The notes under the pieces: model-generated
Told to the model about the DNA's origin: nothing
The model's input: only the letters and a program-made list of their open reading frames with translations
Database searches by the model: none
NCBI RefSeq assembly: GCF_910578695.1
Contig: NZ_CAJTQJ010000003.1
Location: 1-64,000 of the forward strand
Direction of reading: 5' to 3'
Length of the DNA: 64,000 nucleotides
From: an uncultured Brachyspira sp.
Lineage (GTDB): Bacteria; Spirochaetota; Brachyspiria; Brachyspirales; Brachyspiraceae
Made by a program: the position numbers and the translations under genes
Shown: positions 1-7,615 of the stretch, piece after piece
How the letters are laid out: every line of letters begins with the position of its first letter
How positions within the stretch are numbered: position 1 is the first letter of the stretch

Positions 1-520
1 CTATTGCTTCGTCGCATAAGGAGAGTACTGAGGCTATGCGTTTTTGTTCGTCTAGCGGTGGAAAATAAAAACTTAAATTTTCTAAATTAGATTTTGATAT
101 TTCTAAAAATGTGCTGCCTGAAGAATTTGATATTAGCTGATTTCTATTATGGCTTATAAGATAATATAAAAATACTATATCATAATTGTAGTTTGGAATA
201 ATAGATTTAAATCCTTGATTTGTTGATATTTCTTTTTTATTTATACAGCAATCGCCAATAGTTGCTCTAGTACATATAATCAGCGAATTAGGTTTTATCA
301 TTTTGGCAGAACTATTTTTTAAGCCTAATTCTGTGATTTTTCTTTCTGTATCATATAAATATTTTGTTTTTAAAGCTGTTACTTCTGTAGGAGTTAACCA
401 CAATATATTACCATTCCAATATTCTTTATTTTTTGTACTTGGAGTTCCTCCTCCTAATATTTCACCTATATCTTTTAATTTTACTTCTTGCCAGTCTTTA
501 GGAAGCGGCGGGTTTTTCAT
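1..520 (-). CDS. hsdS: Type I restriction enzyme specificity subunit (HsdS), N-terminal part
   Basis: Partial gene running off the left edge; about 173 N-terminal residues are visible. HsdS recognises the target DNA sequence for the HsdR/HsdM restriction-modification complex through two target recognition domains. The protein opens with LPKDWQEVKLKDIGE and GGGTPSTKNKEYWNG, the usual start of the first recognition domain. It ends at the edge with FPPLDEQKRIASVLSLCDEAI-type residues, the conserved helix that links the domains. The ATG at 518-520 follows an AAAGG ribosome site at 526-530. No hsdM or hsdR lies in the window; they may lie further left. Family assignment is firm, target specificity unknown. 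Confidence 0.9.
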   Translation of the reverse strand, partial: MKNPPLPKDWQEVKLKDIGEILGGGTPSTKNKEYWNGNILWLTPTEVTALKTKYLYDTERKITELGLKNSSAKMIKPNSLIICTRATIGDCCINKKEISTNQGFKSIIPNYNYDIVFLYYLISHNRNQLISNSSGSTFLEISKSNLENLSFYFPPLDEQKRIASVLSLCDEAI

Positions 521-615
521 AAATATACCTTTACTGCTTTTTTATAAAATAATTATACTATGATATATAAAAAAATTAAAACTAAAATATTAAAATACAA
601 TACAAAAAATTATTG

Positions 616-1848
616 TTATTTATTTATAGTACGCATATCTATTACATATCTGAATTTTACTTTTCCGTCTATAACTTTTCTGTATGCTTCTGATATAGTT
701 TGAGCGTCTGCTTTTATTATTTCTACAGTAGGATAAATATTATTTTTTACAGAATAATCAAGCATTTCCTGAGTTTCCTTTATTCCGCCTATGAGCGAGC
801 CGAATAATTTTTTACTGCCATGCTGTCCCACCATTGCTATAAGCGTAGGCATTTTTGAAGTTCTAGGAAGTCCCAATATGCACATAGTTCCGCCTCTTTT
901 GAGCATATTCATATACATATTGACATCATAATAAGCTGGAATTGTGCTTATTATATAGTTCAGAGTATTATTAATATTTTTTAAATCTTCTTGATTATTA
1001 ACATTAATATATTTTACAGCACCCATATTTAAAGCGTCCTGTCTTTTATCTTCTGTAATATCAAAAACAGTTACTTCAGCACCCAATTTCACAGCATATT
1101 TTACAGCCATAGAGCCAAGCCCTCCGAATCCTGCAACGCCTACTTTATCGCCTTTTTGCACATTCATAACTTTTATAGGCGAATAAGTTGTAATTCCTGC
1201 ACAAAGAAGAGGGGCTATTTTTTCAAGATAGGCATTATCTGGTATGAGTATTGCAAAATCTTCAGAGACTGTTATATTGTCGGAGTATCCTCCTTGTGTT
1301 ATTTCATTATTATGGAATCTGTCTCTTGAGCCGTAAGTATAAACAGCTCCATTTAAACAGTACTGCTCTAAATTATCTAAACAGTTTTCGCATTTTTTAC
1401 ATGAGTTTACCATACAGCCCACGCCTGCAAAATCTCCAATTTTAAATTTTTTTACTGCATTTCCAACCTGCACAACTCTGCCCGCTATTTCGTGTCCTAC
1501 TACTAAAGGAGTATTACTTGATTTGCCTTCAACTGCATGTATATCGCTATGACATATTCCTGCATAAAGTATTTCTATTAAAATATCATTGCTTCCTACT
1601 GCATGCCTTGTAAACTCATGATATTTAAAATCCATATTAGCAGAAACTGCAGCAAATCCTCTTGTTTTTATTCTGCCGTCTGCATTGGTTTGTATATTAA
1701 TAGGTGATTTTTTTAATTCCTGATTATACATTGCATTTGAAGAATTATTTTGATTATTAATTATGTTATTATTTTGAGTTTGGGCATTTGAAGAGTTATT
1801 GCATGATATAATGCATAATATTAATAGTGCTGTTATTAATTTTTTCAT
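616..1848 (-). CDS. Zinc-dependent alcohol dehydrogenase (CAD/YahK-like) with lipoprotein-type signal
   Basis: Medium-chain NAD(P)-dependent alcohol dehydrogenase of the cinnamyl alcohol dehydrogenase/YahK group, which reduces aldehydes or oxidises alcohols. Catalytic zinc ligands are visible as Cys99 (GICHSD), His119-Glu120 (GHE) and Cys216. Structural zinc cysteines are 150, 153, 156 and 164, and the Rossmann motif GFGGLG is near 240-245. At 410 residues it is longer than the usual ~350 because of an N-terminal segment of about 55 residues: hydrophobic core, lipobox ending IISC16, then an Asn-rich linker. This predicts a membrane-anchored, exported enzyme, odd for an NAD(P) enzyme. The start has AAGGA about 8 bases upstream. 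Confidence 0.88.
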   Translation of the reverse strand: MKKLITALLILCIISCNNSSNAQTQNNNIINNQNNSSNAMYNQELKKSPINIQTNADGRIKTRGFAAVSANMDFKYHEFTRHAVGSNDILIEILYAGICHSDIHAVEGKSSNTPLVVGHEIAGRVVQVGNAVKKFKIGDFAGVGCMVNSCKKCENCLDNLEQYCLNGAVYTYGSRDRFHNNEITQGGYSDNITVSEDFAILIPDNAYLEKIAPLLCAGITTYSPIKVMNVQKGDKVGVAGFGGLGSMAVKYAVKLGAEVTVFDITEDKRQDALNMGAVKYINVNNQEDLKNINNTLNYIISTIPAYYDVNMYMNMLKRGGTMCILGLPRTSKMPTLIAMVGQHGSKKLFGSLIGGIKETQEMLDYSVKNNIYPTVEIIKADAQTISEAYRKVIDGKVKFRYVIDMRTINK

Positions 1849-2077
1849 TTTATAATATCCTTATAATTATATTTTCTATAATTATATTATATCATTAGAG
1901 TAAACTCCAGAGTCAAATAATTATTTTAAAATTTATTTAATTCCCCGCTCTATATTATCTATAACTTTTATTTGTATTTTTTATACTATCTTTTCTTTCA
2001 ATATTTATTGTTATTTTAATGCCAGCCCTAATATTATTTATATTTTGCCGCATGCATAACATTATTAAAAATATAAA

Positions 2078-2132
2078 TTTGTTTTTTTAGTTTTAATTTT
2101 TGTTATATATAAATTTTATTAACTGTGCGTTA
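2078..2132 (+). repeat. Direct repeat copy A flanking the methyltransferase gene
   Basis: 55 bp almost identical to 3704-3757; the copies differ by one T in a T run and two substitutions. They end AACTGTGCGTTA here and AACCGTGCGTTA in the second copy. The copies lie either side of the gene at 2557-3570, in the same orientation. Confidence 0.85.
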
Positions 2133-2167
2133 TGTAGATTGTAAATTTAAATAAAAATTTGGGTTGG

Positions 2168-2254
2168 TATGATTTTTTTTAATTAATTAAAAAAATAAAT
2201 AAAAGTTATAATTAAAAAGTAAAGCAGTAAGAATTAAAGGTCGGGGTATGTAAA
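2168..2254 (+). repeat. Dispersed intergenic repeat, copy 1
   Basis: About 87 bp matching 18471-18560 with a few substitutions and small gaps. Shared blocks include AATTAATTAAAAAAATAAAT, GTTATAATTAAAA, AAAGCAGTAA and ATGTAAAT. Non-coding; function unknown. Confidence 0.8.
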
Positions 2255-2430
2255 TAAAATTATAAATACTGCATCAAAGTATTATTTTTTATTGCAATAA
2301 TTTAAAATAATACGCTCTAAAAAATGTCTGAAAACTCATACTTATAGTTTTTTTATTTGACATAACTAATTAATTAATGTATAATCAATTAAGTTATGAT
2401 TAATATCAGAAATATATATATGCTTGAAGT

Positions 2431-2480
2431 CAAGTCAAGTCAAGTCAAGTCAAGTCAAGTCAAGTCAAGTCAAGTCAAGT
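2431..2480 (+). repeat. Pentanucleotide tandem repeat, (CAAGT)x10
   Basis: Ten perfect copies of CAAGT, preceded by an imperfect unit GAAGT at 2426-2430. The tract ends 76 bases before the ATG of the downstream methyltransferase gene and is not inside its reading frame, since a stop at 2530-2532 separates them. Copy-number change by slippage would therefore alter promoter or leader spacing rather than the protein frame. Confidence 0.95.
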
Positions 2481-2556
2481 CTAATTTTTAAAAATATTTT
2501 TTATATCTGCCTATTTTCTTTGATAGGTTTAAAAAGTTTTGGATTTGGAGTATATT

Positions 2557-3570
2557 ATGGAAATAAAAAATAATATAGATCAAGATATAATAGGTCTTAA
2601 TAAATGTTGGGATGATTCTTATAGAACTAAAACTCAGAAAAAAGTAGATAGAATAGTTTGGTTTATTCCTTTTAGAAAATTAAGGGATAAACTTAGAAAT
2701 TATTTGGTTGATACAATTTATAATGCTCAAATAACAAAAGAATTAAAAGAATATTCAAGTCCAGAATCAAAATATTCATTTAATTCTATAAAAATAAGGC
2801 TTGATAATGCTGAATTAGATAAAAAAAACACTGAATTAGTAAAAAAAATATTGATAAATGAAGAGGATAATGGACAATATATATTACATAATTATTTTAT
2901 TAATAATACTTCAAATGGCATAGATAAACCTTTTCGTTATTTTGATTTATATGAAAGATATTTTTCTAAATTTAAAGGTAGAGATGTTAATATATTAGAA
3001 ATAGGTGTTCAAAATGGAGGTTCAACTCAAATGTGGGAGTATTATTTCAAAAAAATAAATCCCGGATTTAAAATAAATATATTTGGACTAGATATAGACA
3101 AAAGATGTAAAAGTATAGAAAATGAAAATATAAAAATATTTATAGGTTCACAATCTGATAGAGATTTTTTAAGAAAGCTAAAATCTGTAATACCTAAATT
3201 AGATATACTTATAGATGATGGCGGTCATCGTATGCATGAACAGATAATTACTTTTGAAGAAATGTATGAGCATATAAAAGATGACGGACTATATTGGTGT
3301 GAAGATACTGGAACTTCTTATAGAAGTGGTTTTTACGGTGGCGGGTATAAAAGCCCTAATTCATACATAGAGTATACAAAAAATTTAATAGATTATATAA
3401 ATGCATATAATGCTTTAAAATCAGACGAGCTTGAAGTATCTAATTTTACAGATACTGCTTATGGAATATATTTTCATGAGAATGTTGTTGTTGTTGAAAA
3501 AAAGATTAGAAATCCTATATACAATAATATTGCTGCTTCAGCTATAATAGGTAAAAAACTTGTGAAATAA
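2557..3570 (+). CDS. Class I SAM-dependent methyltransferase (CmcI/macrocin O-methyltransferase-like)
   Basis: Probable SAM-dependent O-methyltransferase acting on a sugar or surface glycan. The SAM-binding signature is NILEIGVQNGGSTQMW, then IFGLDID, with a metal/catalytic-type loop DILIDDGGHRMHEQ and EDTGTSY. These match the family of TylF/MycE-like and cephalosporin-hydroxylase-like methyltransferases. The first ~110 residues are unassigned. I chose the ATG at 2557 because GGAG at 2547-2550 sits 6 bases before it; a TTG at 2539 is in frame but has no such site. The gene is flanked by 55-bp direct repeats and preceded by the pentanucleotide tract, so it may be a mobile, switchable surface-modification gene. 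The substrate cannot be read from sequence. Confidence 0.8.
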   Translation: MEIKNNIDQDIIGLNKCWDDSYRTKTQKKVDRIVWFIPFRKLRDKLRNYLVDTIYNAQITKELKEYSSPESKYSFNSIKIRLDNAELDKKNTELVKKILINEEDNGQYILHNYFINNTSNGIDKPFRYFDLYERYFSKFKGRDVNILEIGVQNGGSTQMWEYYFKKINPGFKINIFGLDIDKRCKSIENENIKIFIGSQSDRDFLRKLKSVIPKLDILIDDGGHRMHEQIITFEEMYEHIKDDGLYWCEDTGTSYRSGFYGGGYKSPNSYIEYTKNLIDYINAYNALKSDELEVSNFTDTAYGIYFHENVVVVEKKIRNPIYNNIAASAIIGKKLVK

Positions 3571-3703
3571 AAAAATAATAACATATTAAAATATATGTAT
3601 GCAATAATTGATTAACTAAAAATCTAATGCTAATTATTTCAATAAAGTAAGTACAGGAACTTTAATTTTTGTTGCTTTTCTTATTTTTTACTGCCGAATT
3701 AAC

Positions 3704-3757
3704 TTTGTTTTTTAGTTTTAATTTTTATTATATATAAATTTTATTAACCGTGCGTTA
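3704..3757 (+). repeat. Direct repeat copy B flanking the methyltransferase gene
   Basis: Second copy of the 55-bp element at 2078-2132, in the same orientation, beginning about 130 bases after the methyltransferase stop codon. Confidence 0.85.
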
Positions 3758-3817
3758 GAGATATTTTAAATGCAAATGAAATGCCTGTAAAAATAAAATA
3801 CTATTTACAATTATCAC

Positions 3818-3846
3818 TTGAAAAATATACAGATTTGCAATATAAT
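3818..3846 (+). promoter_or_regulatory. Sigma-70-type promoter for leuS
   Basis: TTGAAA at 3818-3823, a 17-base spacer, then a perfect TATAAT at 3841-3846. The predicted start of transcription near 3853 gives a leader of about 68 bases before the leuS ATG. Confidence 0.75.
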
Positions 3847-3920
3847 TTTCGTCATAATAATATGTAAACAATTTATTAATTTAATAAAAACTAATAGTAT
3901 CAAACTACGGAGTGTGTATT

Positions 3921-6482
3921 ATGGAATATAATTTTACTACCATTGAAAAGAAATGGCAGAAATTCTGGAAAGATAATAATTCTTTCAAAACAGTTTCTAA
4001 ACCTACAGAAAAAAAATATTATGTGCTTGAGATGTTTCCCTATCCGTCAGGTAAAATGCATATGGGACATGTTTCTAACTATACTATAGCCGACTCTATA
4101 GCTAGATACTATAAACTTCTAGGCTATGATATTTTACATCCTATGGGCTGGGACGCTTTCGGTATGCCTGCAGAAAATGCCGCTATAGAACATAAAACTC
4201 ACCCTGCTGAATGGACTTTGAAAAATATTGCTAATATGAAAGAGCAGTTAAACTTGCTTGGATACTCTTATGATTGGGATAGAGAAGTTACTACTTGTAT
4301 GCCAGACTATTATAAATGGGGACAATGGTTTATATTAAAAATGTATGAAAAAGGACTTTTATATAGAAAAGGCGGAGATGTTAATTGGTGTGATAATTGT
4401 AATACAGTGCTTGCCAATGAACAGGTTACCGCAGAAGGCACTTGCTGGAGATGTGACGGAGAGGTTATTAAAAAGAAGCTTGAACAATGGTATATAAAAG
4501 TTACCGATTATGCAGAGCAGTTAGATGCAGATTTGAAGTTATTAGAAGGCTATTGGTCTGATAATGTTATAGCTATGCAGAAAAATTGGATAGGAAGAAG
4601 CGTAGGTGCTTATATAAATTTTAATTTAGATGACGGCAAAGATTTCCCGATATTTACTACTCGCCCTGATACTATTTACGGCGTTACTTATATGGCTATA
4701 GCTTGGAATTATGAAGGGCTTTTAGATATATGTACTTTAGAGCAAAAAAGTGCAGTAGAAGAGTTTATTAAAAAGTCTGCTAAAATTGATCAAAAAACAG
4801 ATTATGAGAAAGAAGGAGTATTTACAGGCAGATATGTAATTAATCCTTTCAATAAAGAGAAAGTTCCTTTATATGCCGCCAATTTCGTTTTGGCTGAGTA
4901 CGGAAGCGGTGCTGTAATGGCTGTTCCTGCTCATGACCAAAGGGATTTTGAATTTGCTGAAAAATATAATATAGCTGTAAAAGTCGTTATACAGAATGCT
5001 GACAATTCTTTGAAAGCTGAAAATATGAAAGAGGCTTATATTGAAGACGGAATAGTTGTTAATTCGGATATATTAAACGGGCTTTCTTCAAAAGATGCTA
5101 TTAAAAAAGCAATAGAATATGCATCAGAAAAAGGCTTCGGTAAAGAACAAGTGCAGTATAAACTTAGAGATTGGCTTATATCAAGGCAGAGATATTGGGG
5201 CAATCCTCTTCCTTTTGTACATTGCGATAAATGCGGTATTGTCCCTGTAAATGAAAGCGAACTTCCTATAACACTTCCTATGGATATAGAGTTTACAGTC
5301 GGCGAGAATCCTCTTAAAAAGTCAGAATCATTTGTAAATACTGTATGTCCTAAATGCGGCGGCAAGGCTAAAAGAGAAACTGACACTATGGATACATTTA
5401 CATGCAGTTCTTGGTATTATGCAAGATATACAGATGCTCATAATGATAAAATGCCTTTTGACAGCAATATTGCTAATTCTTGGCTTGGTGTTGACCAATA
5501 TATAGGCGGTATTGAACATGCTTGTATGCATTTATTATATTCAAGATTTTGGTATAAGTTTATGAGAGATATCGGACTTATTAAAGGAGATGAGCCTTTT
5601 AATAAACTTCTTACTCAAGGTATGGTTTTAGCTAACAGCTATGAATCAAAGGAGTTAAAGAAATTCTATACTCAGGAAGAGATGAATAATAAAGAGTATG
5701 AGAAAGACGGCATTAAAAAAGAAGATATAATAGTAAAAGTAGAAAAGATGTCCAAATCAAAAGCTAATGGTGTTGATCCTGCTGAGATTATAGAGCTTTT
5801 CGGTGCTGATGCGGTTAGAATATTTGTTATGTTTGTTGCCCCTCCTGAAAAAGATAAAGAATGGTCTGATGACGGGGTTAAAGGTTCTGCAAGATTTTTA
5901 AATAGAATTTGGAATTTATTTCTTAAATATAAAGATGATGAAGCATTTAAAAACGCTAAATCATTTGATTATAATAATTTATCAAAAGACGGGCAAAAAT
6001 TATTTAGAAAGTATAATAAAACTATTAAGAAAGTTACAATAGACATTAAAGACAGATTCCATTTCAATACTGCTATTGCTGCTTTAATGGAGCTTTTAAA
6101 TGATATGTCTGCTGTAAAATTAGCTAATAATGATGATTATGCTATGTTTAAAGAAGTTATAAGAGGATATTTAATACTTCTTAATCCTATAGCTCCGCAT
6201 ATAACAGAAGAGCTTTATCAAATATTAAATTTCGGAAAGATGATACTTGAAGAAAGCTGGGTTGAGCATAATGAAGAATACTGCAAAGATGACACTTTTG
6301 AGCTTGTATTTCAGGTTAATGGCAAAATAAGAGATAGGGCAGAAGCTGATATTAATATAAGCGAAGAGGATGCAAAAACTCAGGCATTAGAGAGCGAAAA
6401 AGTTAAAGCATTTACTGACGGCAAAAATATTATCAAAGTAGTTTATGTTAAAGGCAAACTTGTAAACATAGTTGTAAAATAA
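3921..6482 (+). CDS. leuS: Leucine--tRNA ligase
   Basis: Charges tRNA-Leu with leucine in the cytoplasm. Class I synthetase motifs are clear: HMGH at residues 47-50 within PYPSGKMHMGHVSNYT, and KMSKS at 609-613. A zinc-ribbon CWRCDGE is near residue 175, and a second Cys cluster CPKCGGKAKRETD precedes the conserved CSSWYYARY. The connective editing domain with TTRPDTIYG and the C-terminal anticodon-binding domain are present. Length (853 residues) is normal for bacteria. The ATG at 3921 lies 8 bases after GGAG at 3909-3912; an in-frame GTG at 3912 overlaps that site and is unlikely to be used. Confidence 0.98.
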   Translation: MEYNFTTIEKKWQKFWKDNNSFKTVSKPTEKKYYVLEMFPYPSGKMHMGHVSNYTIADSIARYYKLLGYDILHPMGWDAFGMPAENAAIEHKTHPAEWTLKNIANMKEQLNLLGYSYDWDREVTTCMPDYYKWGQWFILKMYEKGLLYRKGGDVNWCDNCNTVLANEQVTAEGTCWRCDGEVIKKKLEQWYIKVTDYAEQLDADLKLLEGYWSDNVIAMQKNWIGRSVGAYINFNLDDGKDFPIFTTRPDTIYGVTYMAIAWNYEGLLDICTLEQKSAVEEFIKKSAKIDQKTDYEKEGVFTGRYVINPFNKEKVPLYAANFVLAEYGSGAVMAVPAHDQRDFEFAEKYNIAVKVVIQNADNSLKAENMKEAYIEDGIVVNSDILNGLSSKDAIKKAIEYASEKGFGKEQVQYKLRDWLISRQRYWGNPLPFVHCDKCGIVPVNESELPITLPMDIEFTVGENPLKKSESFVNTVCPKCGGKAKRETDTMDTFTCSSWYYARYTDAHNDKMPFDSNIANSWLGVDQYIGGIEHACMHLLYSRFWYKFMRDIGLIKGDEPFNKLLTQGMVLANSYESKELKKFYTQEEMNNKEYEKDGIKKEDIIVKVEKMSKSKANGVDPAEIIELFGADAVRIFVMFVAPPEKDKEWSDDGVKGSARFLNRIWNLFLKYKDDEAFKNAKSFDYNNLSKDGQKLFRKYNKTIKKVTIDIKDRFHFNTAIAALMELLNDMSAVKLANNDDYAMFKEVIRGYLILLNPIAPHITEELYQILNFGKMILEESWVEHNEEYCKDDTFELVFQVNGKIRDRAEADINISEEDAKTQALESEKVKAFTDGKNIIKVVYVKGKLVNIVVK

Positions 6483-6487
6483 AAATT

Positions 6488-6530
6488 AAAAGAGTATGGG
6501 GTTAAAAAAATCTGTACTCTTTTTATTATT
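6488..6530 (+). terminator. Rho-independent terminator after leuS
   Basis: Stem AAAAGAGTA (6488-6496) pairs with TACTCTTTT (6515-6523), followed by T-rich sequence. It lies directly after the leuS stop codon. Confidence 0.75.
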
Positions 6531-6557
6531 GACAATTATTTATAAATATTATATTAT
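6529..6557 (+). promoter_or_regulatory. Promoter of the tmRNA gene
   Basis: Perfect TTGACA at 6529-6534, a 17-base spacer and TATTAT at 6552-6557. It is 23 bases upstream of the mature 5' end of tmRNA and overlaps the tail of the leuS terminator. Confidence 0.75.
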
Positions 6558-6579
6558 GAATAAATATCGTTCTTTGAAA

Positions 6580-6929
6580 GGGGATGTTTCGGCTTCGACT
6601 GCGATGGTTGGAACATATTTTGCATAGCCGTGCTAGGTGTATGCACGCTAATATCATACCGAACAATAAGTGCAGACGAATATGCACTCGCAGCTTAATT
6701 GAAGCTGCCGCTGATTAAATGATTTGTCTATGGGTTATTTTTTCGGTGCCAAAACACATAGAACTTGTATTAGGTGCCGTATGAGCCTGATATTAAGTAC
6801 ACTCATTCTAGTCTTATAGCTTTTCTGCTTCTCTTTTACCTATAAGGCGAAACTTTTAAAGATAAGATATGCTATGTAGACGAATATGGTACGCTTCGTA
6901 GGACGCGGGTTCGATTCCCGCCATCTCCA
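6580..6929 (+). ncRNA. ssrA: Transfer-messenger RNA (tmRNA)
   Basis: tmRNA rescues ribosomes stalled on broken messages and adds a degradation tag. The 5' end GGGGATG (6580-6586) pairs with CATCTCC (6922-6928) as the acceptor stem. The T arm is GCGGG-TTCGATT-CCCGC at 6905-6921. The start GGGGATGTTTCGGCTTCGAC is typical. The tag frame ends GCA GAC GAA TAT GCA CTC GCA GCT TAA (6672-6698), giving a tag ending ADEYALAA. The resume codon is not certain. No CCA follows the discriminator A at 6929, so the end must be added by the CCA-adding enzyme. Confidence 0.97.
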
Positions 6930-6976
6930 ATTCATTTCTAAGTATAATTAATTATCTCTAATATAAGGATAGTTGT

Positions 6977-7516
6977 ATGAAAAATATTAATAAATTTATT
7001 ATATTAATTTTTGCATTTACTGTTATGTTTTCTTCTGTATTATTTGCTGAATGGAAAGTCGGCATTGATGGAGATGTGATGTTTATAGCCAATTATGATA
7101 AAAAAAATGAATCCGCAATAGTAATATTGATAGATACTTCTATAGCAGATGATTGGTTCTCTGCTTATAATAACTATAAGATAGCTGCAGTTGTATTTCA
7201 TAGTAATAAAATATCTGAGGAAAGCAGTTTATATTTAGATATTAAAAGAAAATCTAATAACAATATAAAATATCATATTACTGATGAAGATATACTTATG
7301 GGAGATGAAAACTATTATGTTGGAATAGGGGTGAATTCAGAAAATGGAGTAAGAGCTAATAATTTAATAAAAATATTGCTTGATTCTGTAAATGCAGAGT
7401 TATATAATGAAGACACAGATGAACTTCTAGGATATTTCAATCTTAACGGCTTGGATAAAACATTAAAGGAAAATTTAGGAGATACGGAGTGGTATAGTCG
7501 AAATATAAGAAAATAG
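6977..7516 (+). CDS. Exported protein of unknown function
   Basis: 179 residues. A clear signal peptide (MKNINKFIILIFAF...VLFA) ends near residue 24, so the product is exported to the periplasm or outer membrane. The rest is a soluble, mixed alpha/beta-looking chain with no motif I recognise. The ATG follows AAGGA at 6964-6968. It sits alone between tmRNA and a convergent GH57 gene, with which it shares a terminator. Confidence 0.75.
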   Translation: MKNINKFIILIFAFTVMFSSVLFAEWKVGIDGDVMFIANYDKKNESAIVILIDTSIADDWFSAYNNYKIAAVVFHSNKISEESSLYLDIKRKSNNNIKYHITDEDILMGDENYYVGIGVNSENGVRANNLIKILLDSVNAELYNEDTDELLGYFNLNGLDKTLKENLGDTEWYSRNIRK

Positions 7517-7566
7517 TTTCACTAAAATTAACAATGTATAATTTATATTACTTTATAATAAATAAA

Positions 7567-7604
7567 AAAGAGTATGCATATAAAAATACATACTCTTTAT
7601 TTTT
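7567..7604. terminator. Bidirectional terminator
   Basis: Perfect 10-bp stem AAAGAGTATG (7567-7576) with CATACTCTTT (7589-7598). It has A-rich sequence on the left and T-rich sequence on the right, between two convergent genes. Confidence 0.75.
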
Positions 7605-7615
7605 AATCAATTTAT

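Larger units (their letters stand above)
1849..2556. other. Long AT-rich gap with dispersed repeats and a simple-sequence tract
   Basis: No convincing gene. It contains a 55-bp repeat copy at 2078-2132, a second dispersed repeat copy at 2168-2254 (matching 18471-18560) and the pentanucleotide tract at 2431-2480. The only reading frame through the tract is a 23-codon one starting at ATG 2420; it has no ribosome site and stops at 2489. Confidence 0.6.

Noticed and set aside
303..563. Forward-strand frame of 86 codons
   Set aside because: Antisense to hsdS, whose protein sequence is clearly conserved on the other strand.
2426..2480. CRISPR array
   Set aside because: The repeats are 5 bp and contiguous with no spacers; no cas genes are seen.
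2420..2491. Frame MLEVKSSQVKSSQ... through the CAAGT tract
   Set aside because: Only 23 codons, no ribosome site, and a stop separates it from the methyltransferase in every copy-number state I checked; the periodic peptide just reflects the repeat.
3781..3867. 28-codon frame starting MPVKIKYYLQLS
   Set aside because: It overlaps the strong leuS promoter and has no ribosome site.
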